Of a DNA stretch of 64,000 bases, positions 11,943 through 21,809 are shown one piece after another. The DNA is from Streptomyces griseoaurantiacus. GTDB lineage: Bacteria; Actinomycetota; Actinomycetes; Streptomycetales; Streptomycetaceae. Within the stretch, counting starts at the first letter, position 1, and each line of letters starts with the position of its first letter. Where the stretch lies: NCBI GenBank assembly GCA_014656015.1, contig BNBP01000005.1:62001-126000 (forward strand). The letters are read 5' to 3'. The notes beneath the pieces were generated by a model that made no database searches, had not been told where the DNA came from, and saw only the letters and a list, made by a program, of their open reading frames with translations. The position numbers and the translations under genes were made by a program.

Positions 11943-12014
11943 GGGCGCGTAGCTCAGCGGTAGAGCGCTGCCCTTACAAGGCAGATGTCGGCGGTTCGAA
12001 ACCGTCCGCGCCCA
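11943..12014 (+). tRNA. tRNA-Val(TAC)
   Basis: A 72-base cloverleaf is visible. The acceptor stem GGGCGCG (11943-11949) pairs with CGCGCCC (12007-12013), and A12014 is the discriminator base. The D-arm TAGCTCAGCGGTAGAGC and the T-loop GGTTCGAAACC follow consensus. The anticodon arm CTGCC-CTTACAA-GGCAG places TAC in the anticodon, so valine is expected. CCA is not fully encoded. Confidence 0.97.
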
Positions 12015-12033
12015 CCGGCCCGAGAACACGACG

Positions 12034-12085
12034 AAGGCCCAGGTCGACCGGCATGAGACCGGGGACCTGGGCCTTGATTTTTTCC
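12034..12085 (+). terminator. Intrinsic terminator of tRNA-Val
   Basis: A perfect 12-bp stem (AAGGCCCAGGTC at 12034-12045 with 12064-12075) with an 18-base loop is followed by a GATTTTTT tract. This is the only classical stem-plus-T-tract terminator I see in the window. It lies 20 bases after the tRNA. Confidence 0.93.
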
Positions 12086-12206
12086 GGCGGGAGTGGGGAC
12101 GCCGTGCCGGCCACGTGCCAGTTCCTCCTGCGTCGACCGCGATCCGTTGCGGGCAGCGCAGCGCGCGGCTGACGGAGTGTCCCCGCCCACCGGTTCGGGG
12201 CGGGGG

Positions 12207-12524
12207 TCAGGCGGGGGTGGGGGCCGGGAGCTTGGTGGCGAGGATGTCCACCGGGCGGATGTCCGGGGTCTCGGCCAGGAGGCGGGCCCCCTGGCCGAGG
12301 AGGGCCTGGGCGATCCTGCCCTCGAGATGCGCCCGCCGGGCGTCGTCGGTGCCGAAGGCGTCGAAGACGCCGAACGTGGTGGGGCCCAGCCGGAAGGCGA
12401 ACCAGGCCACGGTCCCCTCCTCCGCCTGCGCCAGGGACAGGGCGCCGGTGAGCAGGTCGTGAACTTCCCCGACGTGGTCGGGCTTCGCTTCGATGCGGGC
12501 CAGCAGGCCGAGCGGGAGGTGCAT
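12207..12524 (-). CDS. Antibiotic-biosynthesis-monooxygenase (ABM) fold protein
   Basis: This 105-residue single-domain protein matches the ABM/YgiN dimeric ferredoxin-like fold: a beta strand LLARIEAKPDHVGEV, a helix, EEGTVAWFAFRLGPTTFGVFDAF, then an AHLEGRIAQAL helix and a terminal strand. Such proteins include cofactor-free quinol monooxygenases and many small enzymes of unknown substrate. A GAGGAG ribosome binding site precedes ATG 12524. It is divergent from the GlxA-type regulator at 12642, with 117 bases between, and that regulator probably controls it. Confidence 0.86.
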   Translation of the reverse strand: MHLPLGLLARIEAKPDHVGEVHDLLTGALSLAQAEEGTVAWFAFRLGPTTFGVFDAFGTDDARRAHLEGRIAQALLGQGARLLAETPDIRPVDILATKLPAPTPA

Positions 12525-12641
12525 GGGAGAGGGACTCCTCGGTGTCGTTCGCGGTGGTGTCGTCCGGACGTGCTCCCAACCTAGGGATCACCGACCGGGG
12601 CCCCCAGTGGCAGATACGACAGATCCACTACCGTTCCCGCC

Positions 12642-13637
12642 ATGAAGGTAGCGGTGCTGGTCGTCGACGACGTGTTCGACTCGGGGCTGACGTCCGTACT
12701 GGACGTGCTGCAGTCGGCCAACGAACTGCGGGCCGAACTGCCGCAGCCGCCACCGCCCTGGGAGGTCGACCTCGTCGGTGTCCGCGCCGCCTCCGTGCGC
12801 ACCGGCAGCGGACTCGTCGTCCGGACGACGCCCGCCGACCTGCCCGGCACCGGGCGGATGCCGGACGTGCTGGTCGTGCCCGGCGTCACGTACAAACAGC
12901 CGGGACCGCTGCTGGAGTGGGTGGCGGCCGAGGCGCAGCGACCCGCGCGCGAACTGCTGCGCCACCACCGCGCCGCGGGCGTACCCGTGGCCGCCGCCTG
13001 CACCGCGACCTTCCTGCTCGCCGAGAGCGGCGTCCTCGACGGCCTGGAGGCGACGACCAGTTGGTGGCTGGCACCCCACTTCCGGCGCCGCTACCCGCGG
13101 GTGCGTCTGGACGAGACGCACATGCTCCTGCAGGCCGAGGGCGTCCTCACCGCCGGGGCCGCGTTCGCGCACCTCGACCTCGCGCTCGCCCTGGTCCGGC
13201 AGCGCAGCCCGGCCCTGGCGGAACTCACCGCCCGCTACCTGGTGATCGACGCCAGGCCCGCCCAGTCCGCCTACGCCGTCCCCAGTCATCTGGCGCGCGC
13301 GGACCCACTGGTCGACGCCTTCGAACGCCGGCTGCGCGCCCACCTCGACCAGCCGCTGAGCATCGCCGACACCGCGCGCGCCCTGGGCAGCAGCGAACGC
13401 ACGCTGCAACGCGCCTGCGACCGGACGCTCGGCATCTCGCCCGTGCAGTTCGCGCAGCAGATCCGTCTGGAGCAGGCGGTGCACCTGCTGCGGACCACCG
13501 AGTTGTCCACCGAGGCCGTGGCCCGCCGCGTCGGTTACCACAACGCCACCACGCTGACCACGCTGCTGCGCAGCCGCCGGGACACCAGCCCCGGTCTGCT
13601 CCGCAGGCCCCCGGCCCACGGCCGGCCCGCACGGTAG
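12642..13637 (+). CDS. GlxA-type transcriptional regulator (DJ-1/PfpI-like domain plus AraC helix-turn-helix)
   Basis: This 331-residue protein has an N-terminal DJ-1/PfpI glutamine-amidotransferase-like ligand domain (about 1-195), with the elbow region VAAACTATFLLAESG. The C-terminal 100 residues form an AraC/XylS double helix-turn-helix (IADTARALGSSERTLQRAC, then VARRVGYHNATTLTTLL). This is the architecture of GlxA/FtrA regulators. It is transcribed divergently from the ABM monooxygenase gene, so the shared 117-bp region should contain its operator. The inducer is unknown. Confidence 0.92.
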   Translation: MKVAVLVVDDVFDSGLTSVLDVLQSANELRAELPQPPPPWEVDLVGVRAASVRTGSGLVVRTTPADLPGTGRMPDVLVVPGVTYKQPGPLLEWVAAEAQRPARELLRHHRAAGVPVAAACTATFLLAESGVLDGLEATTSWWLAPHFRRRYPRVRLDETHMLLQAEGVLTAGAAFAHLDLALALVRQRSPALAELTARYLVIDARPAQSAYAVPSHLARADPLVDAFERRLRAHLDQPLSIADTARALGSSERTLQRACDRTLGISPVQFAQQIRLEQAVHLLRTTELSTEAVARRVGYHNATTLTTLLRSRRDTSPGLLRRPPAHGRPAR

Positions 13638-13788
13638 GGTCCACGCGCCCCGTGTTCACGCCGTGTGCCCCCCGTGACCCGGCTGTCACCCCCGCCGCGT
13701 ACGCTGTATGGCTGTCACAGGCCGCCCTGCCGCTCCCCCGCGACGTAGCGGCTGGTCGTGTCCACGGGGGAGTAGACGGGGAGTCTCG

Positions 13789-14433
13789 GTGCTGGAGAGT
13801 GTGGGGCCGCTGGTCGGCAGCCCGTGGATCTATGCCGCCGTGGCCTTGTCCGTGCTGCTCGACGTGTTCGTGCCGCTGCTGCCGAGCGGGGTCCTGGTGA
13901 TCACCGCCGCGACGGCCGCCGCCGCGGGGTCCGCGGGCAATGCGACCGCCGTCGCCGGGGACGTCGTCGTGGAGCACGTGCCGGACATCCTCGTGCTCGC
14001 CCTGTGCGCGGCCACCGCCTCGGTCGTGGGCGACCTGTTCGCGTACCGCGTCGGCCGGCGCGGGGGTGAGCGGCTGGACCGGGCGATCGCCCGGTCCCGG
14101 AAGCTGACCAGTGCGCAGGAACGTCTTGGCGCGGCCCTCGCGCGGGGCGGCGGTGCGCTGGTGGTGCTGGCGCGGTTCGCCCCGGCGGGCCGCTCGGTGG
14201 TCTCGCTCGCCGCGGGCGCCGCACAGCGCCGGGTGCGCGACTTCCTGCCCTGGTCGGTGCTGGCGGGCGTGGCCTGGGCCGCCTACAGCGTGGCGCTCGG
14301 CTACTTCGGCGGGCAGTGGCTCGGCACGACGTGGCTGGCCACCGGCGTCTCCCTCGGGGCACTCTTCATCGCGGGCGCCGGCGCCGGCTACCTCGTACGC
14401 CGCCCGGTGGCCCGGGAGGACGGCGCCGCCTAG
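13789..14433 (+). CDS. DedA-family membrane protein (VTT domain)
   Basis: From GTG 13789 (GGGGAG five bases upstream) this is a 214-residue polytopic protein. The DedA/VTT hallmarks are visible: an amphipathic re-entrant region with VFVPLLPSGVLVI, a cytoplasmic GDLFAYRVGRRGG segment, and the conserved ARFAPAGRSVVSLAAG motif before the last helices. DedA/VTT proteins act in lipid flipping (undecaprenyl phosphate or phospholipid scramblase-like activity) and envelope homeostasis. Upstream in-frame starts would add a hydrophilic, non-conserved extension and were rejected. Its stop codon lies inside the left end of a 190-bp inverted-repeat element. Confidence 0.9.
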   Translation: MLESVGPLVGSPWIYAAVALSVLLDVFVPLLPSGVLVITAATAAAAGSAGNATAVAGDVVVEHVPDILVLALCAATASVVGDLFAYRVGRRGGERLDRAIARSRKLTSAQERLGAALARGGGALVVLARFAPAGRSVVSLAAGAAQRRVRDFLPWSVLAGVAWAAYSVALGYFGGQWLGTTWLATGVSLGALFIAGAGAGYLVRRPVAREDGAA

Positions 14434-14619
14434 GGTCTTTCGCCCGGATCAGGCCGGCTGGGAGGCGCGGTACGTCTTCGCACCGACCCGAGCGGGGTCC
14501 GGTGCCTGCGGCCGCACAGCGGAGGAGGACGCCAGGGCGGAGCCCCGGCAAGCGACGACAACGCCGCGGAGGCGCGTGCCGGACCCCGCGACGCCGGAAC
14601 GATCCGAACGAGGCCCTAG
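14430..14619. repeat. 190-bp inverted-repeat (MITE-like) element between DedA and DUF2277 genes
   Basis: The left end CTAGGGTCTTTCGCCCGGATC (14430 on) and the inverted right end CTAGGGCCTCGTTCGGATC (reading back from 14619) share the CTAGGG tip, GGATC and CCGG blocks. An internal perfect 11-bp inverted repeat (GCGGGGTCCGG at 14492-14502 with 14579-14589) makes the whole element foldable. No transposase is inside. The stop codons of both convergent genes are TAG triplets within the element's terminal CTAG. It could be a miniature transposable element or a long bidirectional terminator. Confidence 0.55.
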
Positions 14620-14855
14620 ACGCCGGTTGCCGCTTCCGCGCGGGGCGCTCCCCGGACCTCCAGGCCGGACAGGAGTTCCGCCGTGGCGGCGGCGACGGTC
14701 TCCACCGCCCGGTCGAAGACCTCGCGGTTGTGCGCGGCGGGGGCGCGGAAGCCCGACACCTTGCGGACGTACTGGAGCGCGGCCGCCCGGATCTCCTCCT
14801 CGGTGGCCTGCTCGGGGAGCGCGGGCGGGCGGAGGGTCTTGATGCTTCGGCACAT
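14616..14855 (-). CDS. DUF2277 family protein
   Basis: This 79-residue protein begins MCRSIKTLRPP, the DUF2277 signature with invariant Cys2. It continues with the conserved core EEEIRAAALQYVRKVSG (about residues 19-35) and a helical second half, FDRAVETVAAATAELL. Members are small cytoplasmic proteins of unknown role. The gene is solitary and is convergent with the DedA gene, with the inverted-repeat element supplying its stop. Confidence 0.92.
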   Translation of the reverse strand: MCRSIKTLRPPALPEQATEEEIRAAALQYVRKVSGFRAPAAHNREVFDRAVETVAAATAELLSGLEVRGAPRAEAATGV

Positions 14856-14955
14856 GCGTTCAGTCTGGCACCGAACGGGCGGGGAGGGGCGGCTGTTCCG
14901 GCGTCCGCCGGTCCCGTCTCCGTCCCCTCCCCGCCCGTACCGGCGATCGGCGTCG

Positions 14956-15540
14956 TCAGGCGTGCGTCTTCTCCAGCAGGTCCAGGATCTCCTGCGTGGT
15001 GCCCGTCTCCCCGAGGCGCGGGAAGATGCGCTCCACGCTGCTCCGGTGGGCCTCCTCGTGGGCGTCGGCCATGGCGTCGGTGGCCAGGGTGACGTGGTAG
15101 CCGTGCTCGTGCGCGGCGCGGGCGGTGGACTCCACGCCGATGCTGGTGGCGATGCCGGTCAGCACGATCTGCGTGACGCCCCGGCGGCGGAGCTGCACGT
15201 CGAGGCCGGTGCCGTGGAAAGCGCCCCAGTTGCGCTTGGTGATGTGGATGTCGCCGGGGTGGCCGGAGACTTCGTCGACGAGGACGTCCCAGCCCTCCGG
15301 GAGCGCGCCGCCGCGTGCGGGCGCCTCGGTGCGGCCGGGTACGGCGTCGGCGCCGTCGGCCGCGAAGGAGACGCGGACCAGGACGACCGGCAGGTCGCGG
15401 GCGCGGAAGGCGTCCGCGAGCCGTGCCGAGCGGGAGACGACCTCGGCGGCGGGGTGGGGCCGGGTGTCCATGCCGACGATGCCGGCCTGGAGGTCGATCA
15501 CGACGAGGGCGGTGGCGGGGTCGAGGGCGGTGAGCGCCAT
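14956..15540 (-). CDS. Isochorismatase-fold hydrolase lacking the cysteine nucleophile
   Basis: This 194-residue single-domain isochorismatase/nicotinamidase-like protein has an Asp16 motif VVIDLQAG and a Lys in ITKRNWGAFHGTGLD. At the usual Cys site it reads TGIATSIGVES, with Gly135 instead of Cys. In the superfamily, Cys-dependent members (nicotinamidase, N-carbamoylsarcosine amidase) use a covalent thioester. Isochorismatases have Gly here and cleave a vinyl ether without one. This protein is therefore unlikely to be an amidase by the standard mechanism. AGGAAGG precedes ATG 15540. It lies 79 bases downstream of the MFS gene and may be co-transcribed with the MarR-MFS pair. Confidence 0.88.
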   Translation of the reverse strand: MALTALDPATALVVIDLQAGIVGMDTRPHPAAEVVSRSARLADAFRARDLPVVLVRVSFAADGADAVPGRTEAPARGGALPEGWDVLVDEVSGHPGDIHITKRNWGAFHGTGLDVQLRRRGVTQIVLTGIATSIGVESTARAAHEHGYHVTLATDAMADAHEEAHRSSVERIFPRLGETGTTQEILDLLEKTHA

Positions 15541-15619
15541 GGGGGAGGGGCCTTCCTGGTACATGGTGGATACATCGTTCGGTGTGCGCCGGGGCCCGGG
15601 CGGGCCGCGGCTTCGCCGG

Positions 15620-17077
15620 TCATCTCCGGCTGTCGGGGGTGACCGTCCGCAGGGAACGGTCGAGCAGGGACACCGCGAGGAGCGCGGCCGACCCCGCGAG
15701 CATGAACAGGGCGAGGTCGTGCATCCCGGCCGTGTCGGCGCCGTGGGAGAAGAACGCCGAGTCGGCGGCGGAGGAGCCCAGCGCGCCGAGGTAGGTGCAG
15801 GTGCGCAGCAGCCCCGCGGTGGTGCCGATCCGCGCGGCATCGGACTGCCGGTAGAGCGCACTCTGGTTGGCCAGACCGATCAGGCCCTGCGGCACGCCCA
15901 TCACGACGCCGCCGAGCAGCAGCAGCCACACCGGGCTGCCGGCGTCGCACGCCAGCAGGACGAGGCAGCCCGCGATCTGCGCCACCGAGCCGGCCACGAG
16001 CTTGGCCCGCACCGCCTCGCGTCGCCCGGTGAGCCCGGAGACGGTGAGCGCGGCCAGTGACAGGGGGAGCAGCACGAGTCCGGCGGTGGAGGCGCGCAGT
16101 CCGCGCCCCTCCTCCAGCCACTGCGTGAAGCCGTAGAGGAAGGCGTACGAGGTGAGATAGCCGAGGAACTGGCGGAGGTACGTGGCGAGCAGCGGCAGGT
16201 TGCCGCCGAGTACCCGCAGGTCGATGAACGGCTCGCCCACCCGCAGTTCCCGGGCCGCGAAGCCGGCGGCCGCGAGGGCGGCGAGCACCGGCAGGTACCA
16301 CAGGGCCGCCCGCGGGCTCATCAGGAACAGCATGGCGGACAGCAGCAGCGCGGCGAACAGCAGCATGCCGGGCAGGTCGACGGGCCGCCGGGAGCGCGCG
16401 CCGGGCGCGGTGGTCGGCAGGTACAGCGCGCCCAGGACCAGACAGGCAGCGGACAGCGGCACGTTGACGGTGAAGACGGCCCGCCAGCCGCCCAGGCCGA
16501 TGAGCAGCCCGCCGAGGGCGGGGCCGATCACGGACACGGTCTGGTTGGCGACGGAGAGGGCGGTGAGGATTCCCGCCGGGCTGTCGCTGCCCGTGCGCTC
16601 CGACTCCCGCCGGATGAGCTGCATGGAGGCCGGATACGCGGCGGAGGTCCCGAAGCCCAGCAGGACCCGGGCGGCGATCAGCACCCCGAGGGAGGGGGAG
16701 AGGGCGCCGAGCAGTCCGGCGGCGCCCACGGTGCCGGTGCCGAGGAGGTAGAGGCGGCGGGGGCCGTAGGTGTCGACCAGTCTGCCGATCACGGGCTGGC
16801 CCAGGGCGGTGGCCAGGTACAGGCCGGTGACCAGCCAGGCGGTGTGCGAGGGGGTGGCGCCGAAGGCGGCACCGATCGGCACCAGCGCGACGGCGATCAT
16901 CGAGGAGTTGATCGGGTTGCAGACCGAGCCGAGGAGCATCGGGGCGATCAGCCGCCGGTCGAAGGCGGCGGGATCGCCGCCCCGGCTCCCGCCGGGCCCG
17001 GAGGGCGCTTCGCCGCCGTCCTCGGCGCCGCCGCCCGGACGGAGGACCCTGAGTGCGCGGGCGAGTGCCGGGCTCAT
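15620..17077 (-). CDS. MFS drug-efflux transporter (14-TM-like family)
   Basis: This 485-residue polytopic transporter has the motif-A-like loop GRLVDTYGPRRLYLLG after TM2 and the antiporter motif C region ALGGLLIGLGGWRAVFTVN in TM5, both typical of proton-drug antiporters. Its ATG (17077) overlaps the MarR stop codon in ATGA, so the two are translated as a unit and MarR very likely represses this pump. Homologues export diverse hydrophobic or cationic compounds. The specific substrate cannot be told from sequence. Confidence 0.88.
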   Translation of the reverse strand: MSPALARALRVLRPGGGAEDGGEAPSGPGGSRGGDPAAFDRRLIAPMLLGSVCNPINSSMIAVALVPIGAAFGATPSHTAWLVTGLYLATALGQPVIGRLVDTYGPRRLYLLGTGTVGAAGLLGALSPSLGVLIAARVLLGFGTSAAYPASMQLIRRESERTGSDSPAGILTALSVANQTVSVIGPALGGLLIGLGGWRAVFTVNVPLSAACLVLGALYLPTTAPGARSRRPVDLPGMLLFAALLLSAMLFLMSPRAALWYLPVLAALAAAGFAARELRVGEPFIDLRVLGGNLPLLATYLRQFLGYLTSYAFLYGFTQWLEEGRGLRASTAGLVLLPLSLAALTVSGLTGRREAVRAKLVAGSVAQIAGCLVLLACDAGSPVWLLLLGGVVMGVPQGLIGLANQSALYRQSDAARIGTTAGLLRTCTYLGALGSSAADSAFFSHGADTAGMHDLALFMLAGSAALLAVSLLDRSLRTVTPDSRR

Positions 17078-17523
17078 GACTCGGTGAGCCGTTCCAGCAG
17101 GGTGAGGGCGTCGAGGAGGGTCCGCCGTTCCTCCTCGTCGTACCGCTCCTCCAGCGTGCGGGCCAGCCACCTGTGCCGGGCCCGCCGGTCGCCCTCGATG
17201 CGTTCGCGGCCCGCGGGGGTGAGCGTGATGAGCTGTCGGCGGCCGTCCTCGGGGTCGGGGTTGCGGTGGATCAGCCCCGCCCGGTCGAGCGCGGCCAGCG
17301 TGGTCGCCATCGACTGCGGGCGCACTCCCTCGGCGGAGGCCAGGGCGCTGGCCGTGGCCGCGCCGTGCTTGCCGACCAGGGTGAGCGCCGAGACCTGCGG
17401 CGGGGTGAGGTCCTCGTCCTCGGCGACCGAACGCAGCCGCCGGCGCAAGCGGTTGAAGACGACGGTCAGGTCACGCGCGGCGCGGGCCGCCGTGTCGGAG
17501 ACGCCGTCGGGGTTCTGCTCCAT
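17074..17523 (-). CDS. MarR-family transcriptional regulator
   Basis: This 149-residue winged-helix protein has the MarR core: helix 1 FNRLRRRL, the recognition helix region EGVRPQSMATTLAALDRAGLI, then the wing DPEDGRRQLITLTPAGRERI. It probably autoregulates itself and the coupled MFS pump from the 127-bp divergent region (17524-17650), which it shares with the hypothetical gene at 17651. I saw no unambiguous long palindrome there. Confidence 0.93.
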   Translation of the reverse strand: MEQNPDGVSDTAARAARDLTVVFNRLRRRLRSVAEDEDLTPPQVSALTLVGKHGAATASALASAEGVRPQSMATTLAALDRAGLIHRNPDPEDGRRQLITLTPAGRERIEGDRRARHRWLARTLEERYDEEERRTLLDALTLLERLTES

Positions 17524-17650
17524 GCGGCCACCGTAGAACTCGTCAGTCGAAACTGTCCAGTCCAGGCTGATTAATTCCGGAGCGCGCTCGCCCGCGACGC
17601 GAGACCTCGAACGCTCGCTTCGTAAATTCGAACAGGCGTACCATTACGGG

Positions 17651-18172
17651 GTGGCTGAGACTCCTGACTTCCCGAGTGACCTGCTCGCCGGTCAGGAGGA
17701 GCTGCATCAGATCCGGGCCGAACTGCTGGCCCTGCTGAAGCGGCTCCCCTGGTCGGTCGAGCCGCTGGACGGCTTTCGTGACGACAACGGCTGGCGCAGG
17801 GTCGAACGCGCGGCCTCACCCGGGTGGACGGAGAACGAGCAGGCGGAGGTGGAGAAGCTGCGGCGCCGCGAACGGGAGCTGGCGGTGTTCGTCTCCGCGC
17901 ACCGGTACTGGAGGGAGGTGGCGGCCGCCGAGCGCGTCGACGCGCGGATGCGGCTCAAGCACACCGGCAGGGCCGAGGCGTCCGGGCCGGGTACCGGCCC
18001 AGGCCCAGACTCAGAGCCCGGCCCAGACTCAGGCCCAGACCCAGAGCCCGGCCCCGGCCCCGGTTCCGGCCCCGGTTCCGGCCCCGGCCCCGGCCCCGGT
18101 TCCGGCCCCGGCCCCGGCCCCGGTTCCGGTTCCGGTTCCGGTTCCGGTTCCGGTTCCGAGGAGAAAACCTAG
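17651..18172 (+). CDS. Hypothetical protein with Gly-Pro/Gly-Ser repeat tail
   Basis: This 173-residue protein starts at GTG 17651. Residues 1-110 are helical and charged (VEKLRRRERELAVFV, HRYWREVAAAERVDARM) and resemble conserved actinobacterial proteins without assigned function. Residues about 114-168 are a low-complexity run of PGPDSGPGP then GSGSGS units, which is certainly disordered. There is no Shine-Dalgarno. A TACCAT that could serve as a -10 box lies about 13 bases before the GTG, so the message may be leaderless or nearly so. Confidence 0.8.
   Translation: MAETPDFPSDLLAGQEELHQIRAELLALLKRLPWSVEPLDGFRDDNGWRRVERAASPGWTENEQAEVEKLRRRERELAVFVSAHRYWREVAAAERVDARMRLKHTGRAEASGPGTGPGPDSEPGPDSGPDPEPGPGPGSGPGSGPGPGPGSGPGPGPGSGSGSGSGSGSEEKT
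17988..18165 (+). repeat. Gly-Pro/Gly-Ser coding microsatellite
   Basis: Tandem hexamers of GGCCCC/GGCCCA and then GGTTCC repeat through the 3' third of the hypothetical gene. Unit runs are near perfect (six GGTTCC in a row at the end), which suggests length variation between strains. Confidence 0.85.
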
Positions 18173-18207
18173 CCGCGCGCGTCCACGCGGGCCGCACGCA
18201 CGCACGA

Positions 18208-18244
18208 ACTCCCCCGCACCCCTGACGAGGAGGTGCGGGGGAGT
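18208..18244. terminator. Bidirectional terminator hairpin
   Basis: A perfect 13-bp stem (ACTCCCCCGCACC at 18208-18220 with 18232-18244) and an 11-base loop lie between the convergent repeat-tail gene and the DoxX gene. Confidence 0.82.
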
Positions 18245-18292
18245 GGCTTCGGGCGGCGGCCACGCCCGCCTCCCGGGCGGCCGCCCTGGGTG

Positions 18293-18757
18293 TCAGACGG
18301 TGACGGGCTCCGTCGTGCGGTCCTCCTCCTCCGTTTCCGTGCGGACGGTGCGGCTCGGGCGCAGGACGTTGTCCAGGGCGAGGGCGCCGGGGCCGGTGAA
18401 GACCAGGAGGAGGAAGGTCCAGCAGAACAGGGCCGCCTGCTCGCCGCCGTTCTGGATCGGCCACAGGGCGTGCGACTGGTGGACGTGGAAGTAGGCGAAG
18501 GCCATCGAGCCCGAGGCGAGGAACGCGGCCGGGCGGGTGGCGAGGCCGAGCAGCACCAGCGCGCCGCACACGAGCTGGATGACGGCGGCGTACCAGCCCG
18601 GCCAGGTGCCGGCCTCGATCGTGCCGCCGTCGGTGCCCTGGGCGCCGCCGAGCACGCCGAACAGCGAGGCGGCGCCGTGGCAGGTGAAGAGCAGGCCGAG
18701 CACGATGCGGAAGAGCCCGACGACATAGGGCTGGGCGCTGTTGAGACGTCCTGACAT
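18293..18757 (-). CDS. DoxX-family membrane protein
   Basis: This 154-residue protein has four predicted helices, including FRIVLGLLFTCHGAASLFG, AVIQLVCGALVLLGLATRPAAFLA and ALFCWTFLLLVFTGPGALALD. These are DoxX signatures. The C-terminus is a charged cytoplasmic tail. DoxX proteins in actinobacteria join membrane-associated oxidoreductase and thiol or radical detoxification systems, but their exact chemistry here is unknown. A palindromic site sits 25 bases upstream of the start. Confidence 0.9.
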   Translation of the reverse strand: MSGRLNSAQPYVVGLFRIVLGLLFTCHGAASLFGVLGGAQGTDGGTIEAGTWPGWYAAVIQLVCGALVLLGLATRPAAFLASGSMAFAYFHVHQSHALWPIQNGGEQAALFCWTFLLLVFTGPGALALDNVLRPSRTVRTETEEEDRTTEPVTV

Positions 18758-18781
18758 GGTGGGAGAACTCCTTCGGCTGTT

Positions 18782-18794
18782 CCGAAAGTTTCGG
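18782..18794. promoter_or_regulatory. Candidate operator palindrome upstream of DoxX gene
   Basis: CCGAAA-G-TTTCGG is a perfect 6-bp inverted repeat with a single-base centre, 25 bases upstream of the DoxX start. The position suits a repressor or redox regulator overlapping the promoter. No cognate regulator is adjacent. Confidence 0.4.
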
Positions 18795-19001
18795 TTTCCT
18801 CAAAACACCGGTTTCGTCTCCCGGAAGCGGCCGGGCCACGTCAGATTAGGGGTGGCGCATTCCGGTTGCCAGATCGTCATTCAGCCAATGTTCATCTGCT
18901 GTCGGCGCCTTTTCGGGCTTGATTTCGGCGGTTGGCGCGGTTCGGCGGTTCTCGGTGCTGTGCGGGGCGCGGTTCTGTGCGGCTCGCCGCTCTCGGCGGG
19001 T

Positions 19002-20678
<1,677 letters not shown>

Positions 20679-20769
20679 GGGATCAGCCTCCTCCGTCGCC
20701 CCGTACGGTACGGAACGACGGAGGGACCGGGGCGGGTTCCGCGGCGTGGCGGCGCGCTGCGGCGTGCGG

Positions 20770-21297
20770 TCAGTTCGCGAACGGCACGGCGTCGGCGGAG
20801 CGGGCGTGCCAGTTGGTGGCGATGGGCCGGTCGACGGTGACGCTCTCCGAGAGCTTGAGGGTGACGCTGTTGAGCTCGTCGCCGTAGACCGAGAGGTGCA
20901 GGCGGTCGAACTCGATGCCGCCGTTGTCGCCGGTGCTCTTGGGGTTGATGCCGGCGTAGGCGGCCTTGTTGCCGGAGAGGGTGATGCCCTCGCTGACGGC
21001 CTGCTCGGCGGGGTGGACCGCGGTCGAGGCGCTGGAGCCGAAGGAGGCGGAGGGGTACACGCCGTCCAGACGGCAGGTCACGCCCTCGCGGGCCTTGGCG
21101 ACGACGCGGATGTAACCGCCCGCCTGGCTCTCGAAGTTGGTGGTGAGCTTCAGGTCCTTGGTGACGCAGGCCCGGGGGGTGGCGGACTGCTTCGCGGTGC
21201 CGGCCTCGGCCGTGGCGGCGGCGGTGCCGGTGAGGGCGAGGGCCGCGACTGCGGTGACGGTGAGGCGGGCGGCGCGGGTGCCGAGCAGGGAACGCAT
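20770..21297 (-). CDS. Secreted DUF4232-like protein
   Basis: This 175-residue protein has a clear Sec signal peptide (RSLLGTRAARLTVTAVAAL, cleaved after about residue 33). The mature part is a beta-rich domain typical of DUF4232 secreted proteins of Streptomyces, with two Cys (ACVTKD and VTCRLDG) suited to a disulfide. GGAGAT precedes ATG 21297. Function is unknown, and extracellular or wall-associated location is inferred from the signal. Confidence 0.82.
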   Translation of the reverse strand: MRSLLGTRAARLTVTAVAALALTGTAAATAEAGTAKQSATPRACVTKDLKLTTNFESQAGGYIRVVAKAREGVTCRLDGVYPSASFGSSASTAVHPAEQAVSEGITLSGNKAAYAGINPKSTGDNGGIEFDRLHLSVYGDELNSVTLKLSESVTVDRPIATNWHARSADAVPFAN

Positions 21298-21577
21298 GGT
21301 GATCTCCGTATCTCCGTGAGGAAGGTGAGGACTGCGTCGTCCGGCGGGCTCCGTCGGCGACAGGACGAAGCTTGTGCCGTGATCCGTCCCACTCGCCATC
21401 GATCAAGGTCATCGCGGGACGCTGGAACGGTGAAACGGTTCGTGACCTGCGGGAACGCTCATGTCCTGGGACGGCGTGGCGGGACGGGGAGGGCGGGAGG
21501 AGGGTCGCACCGGGACACCAGGGACGGCCCCGCGGCGTGTGCGGGGCGCGCAGGGGGTCGCGTACGATGGGCGGCGT

Positions 21578-21735
21578 TGGAGGGGAGTAGCCCTTCGCCG
21601 GACCGTCGACATACTGCTCAGCCAGCCTGAGCCGGCGCCCGGAGGCGGATACCGCGGACCCCTGGGGGCGCGGATCGGCCGGCGAGACCTTCGGCAAAGC
21701 AGTGCACCACCCGCGCCGCCCGGCGCGGGTGCGTA
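21578..21735 (+). promoter_or_regulatory. yybP-ykoY manganese riboswitch
   Basis: The leader of the UPF0016 gene has both conserved loops of the yybP-ykoY aptamer: GGGGAGTAG at 21582-21590 and GGCGAGACCTTCGGC at 21681-21695, joined by a variable GC-rich helix. A perfect 10-bp hairpin (CACCCGCGCC at 21708-21717 with 21722-21731) just downstream could serve as expression platform. TACGAT at 21563-21568 is a plausible -10 box. Known members sense Mn2+ and turn on Mn exporters, which matches the gene controlled here. Confidence 0.88.
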
Positions 21736-21809
21736 TGTGCGCTGCCGTGCCGGGGTGTCGTGAGCAGTGCGGACTCTCGGTGGGCGGCGCCCCGACCGAT
21801 TGAGGAACT

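Noticed and set aside
17524..17650. MarR operator in the MarR/hypothetical divergent gap
   Set aside because: Only 4-5 bp partial inverted repeats were seen, which is not above background in this composition.
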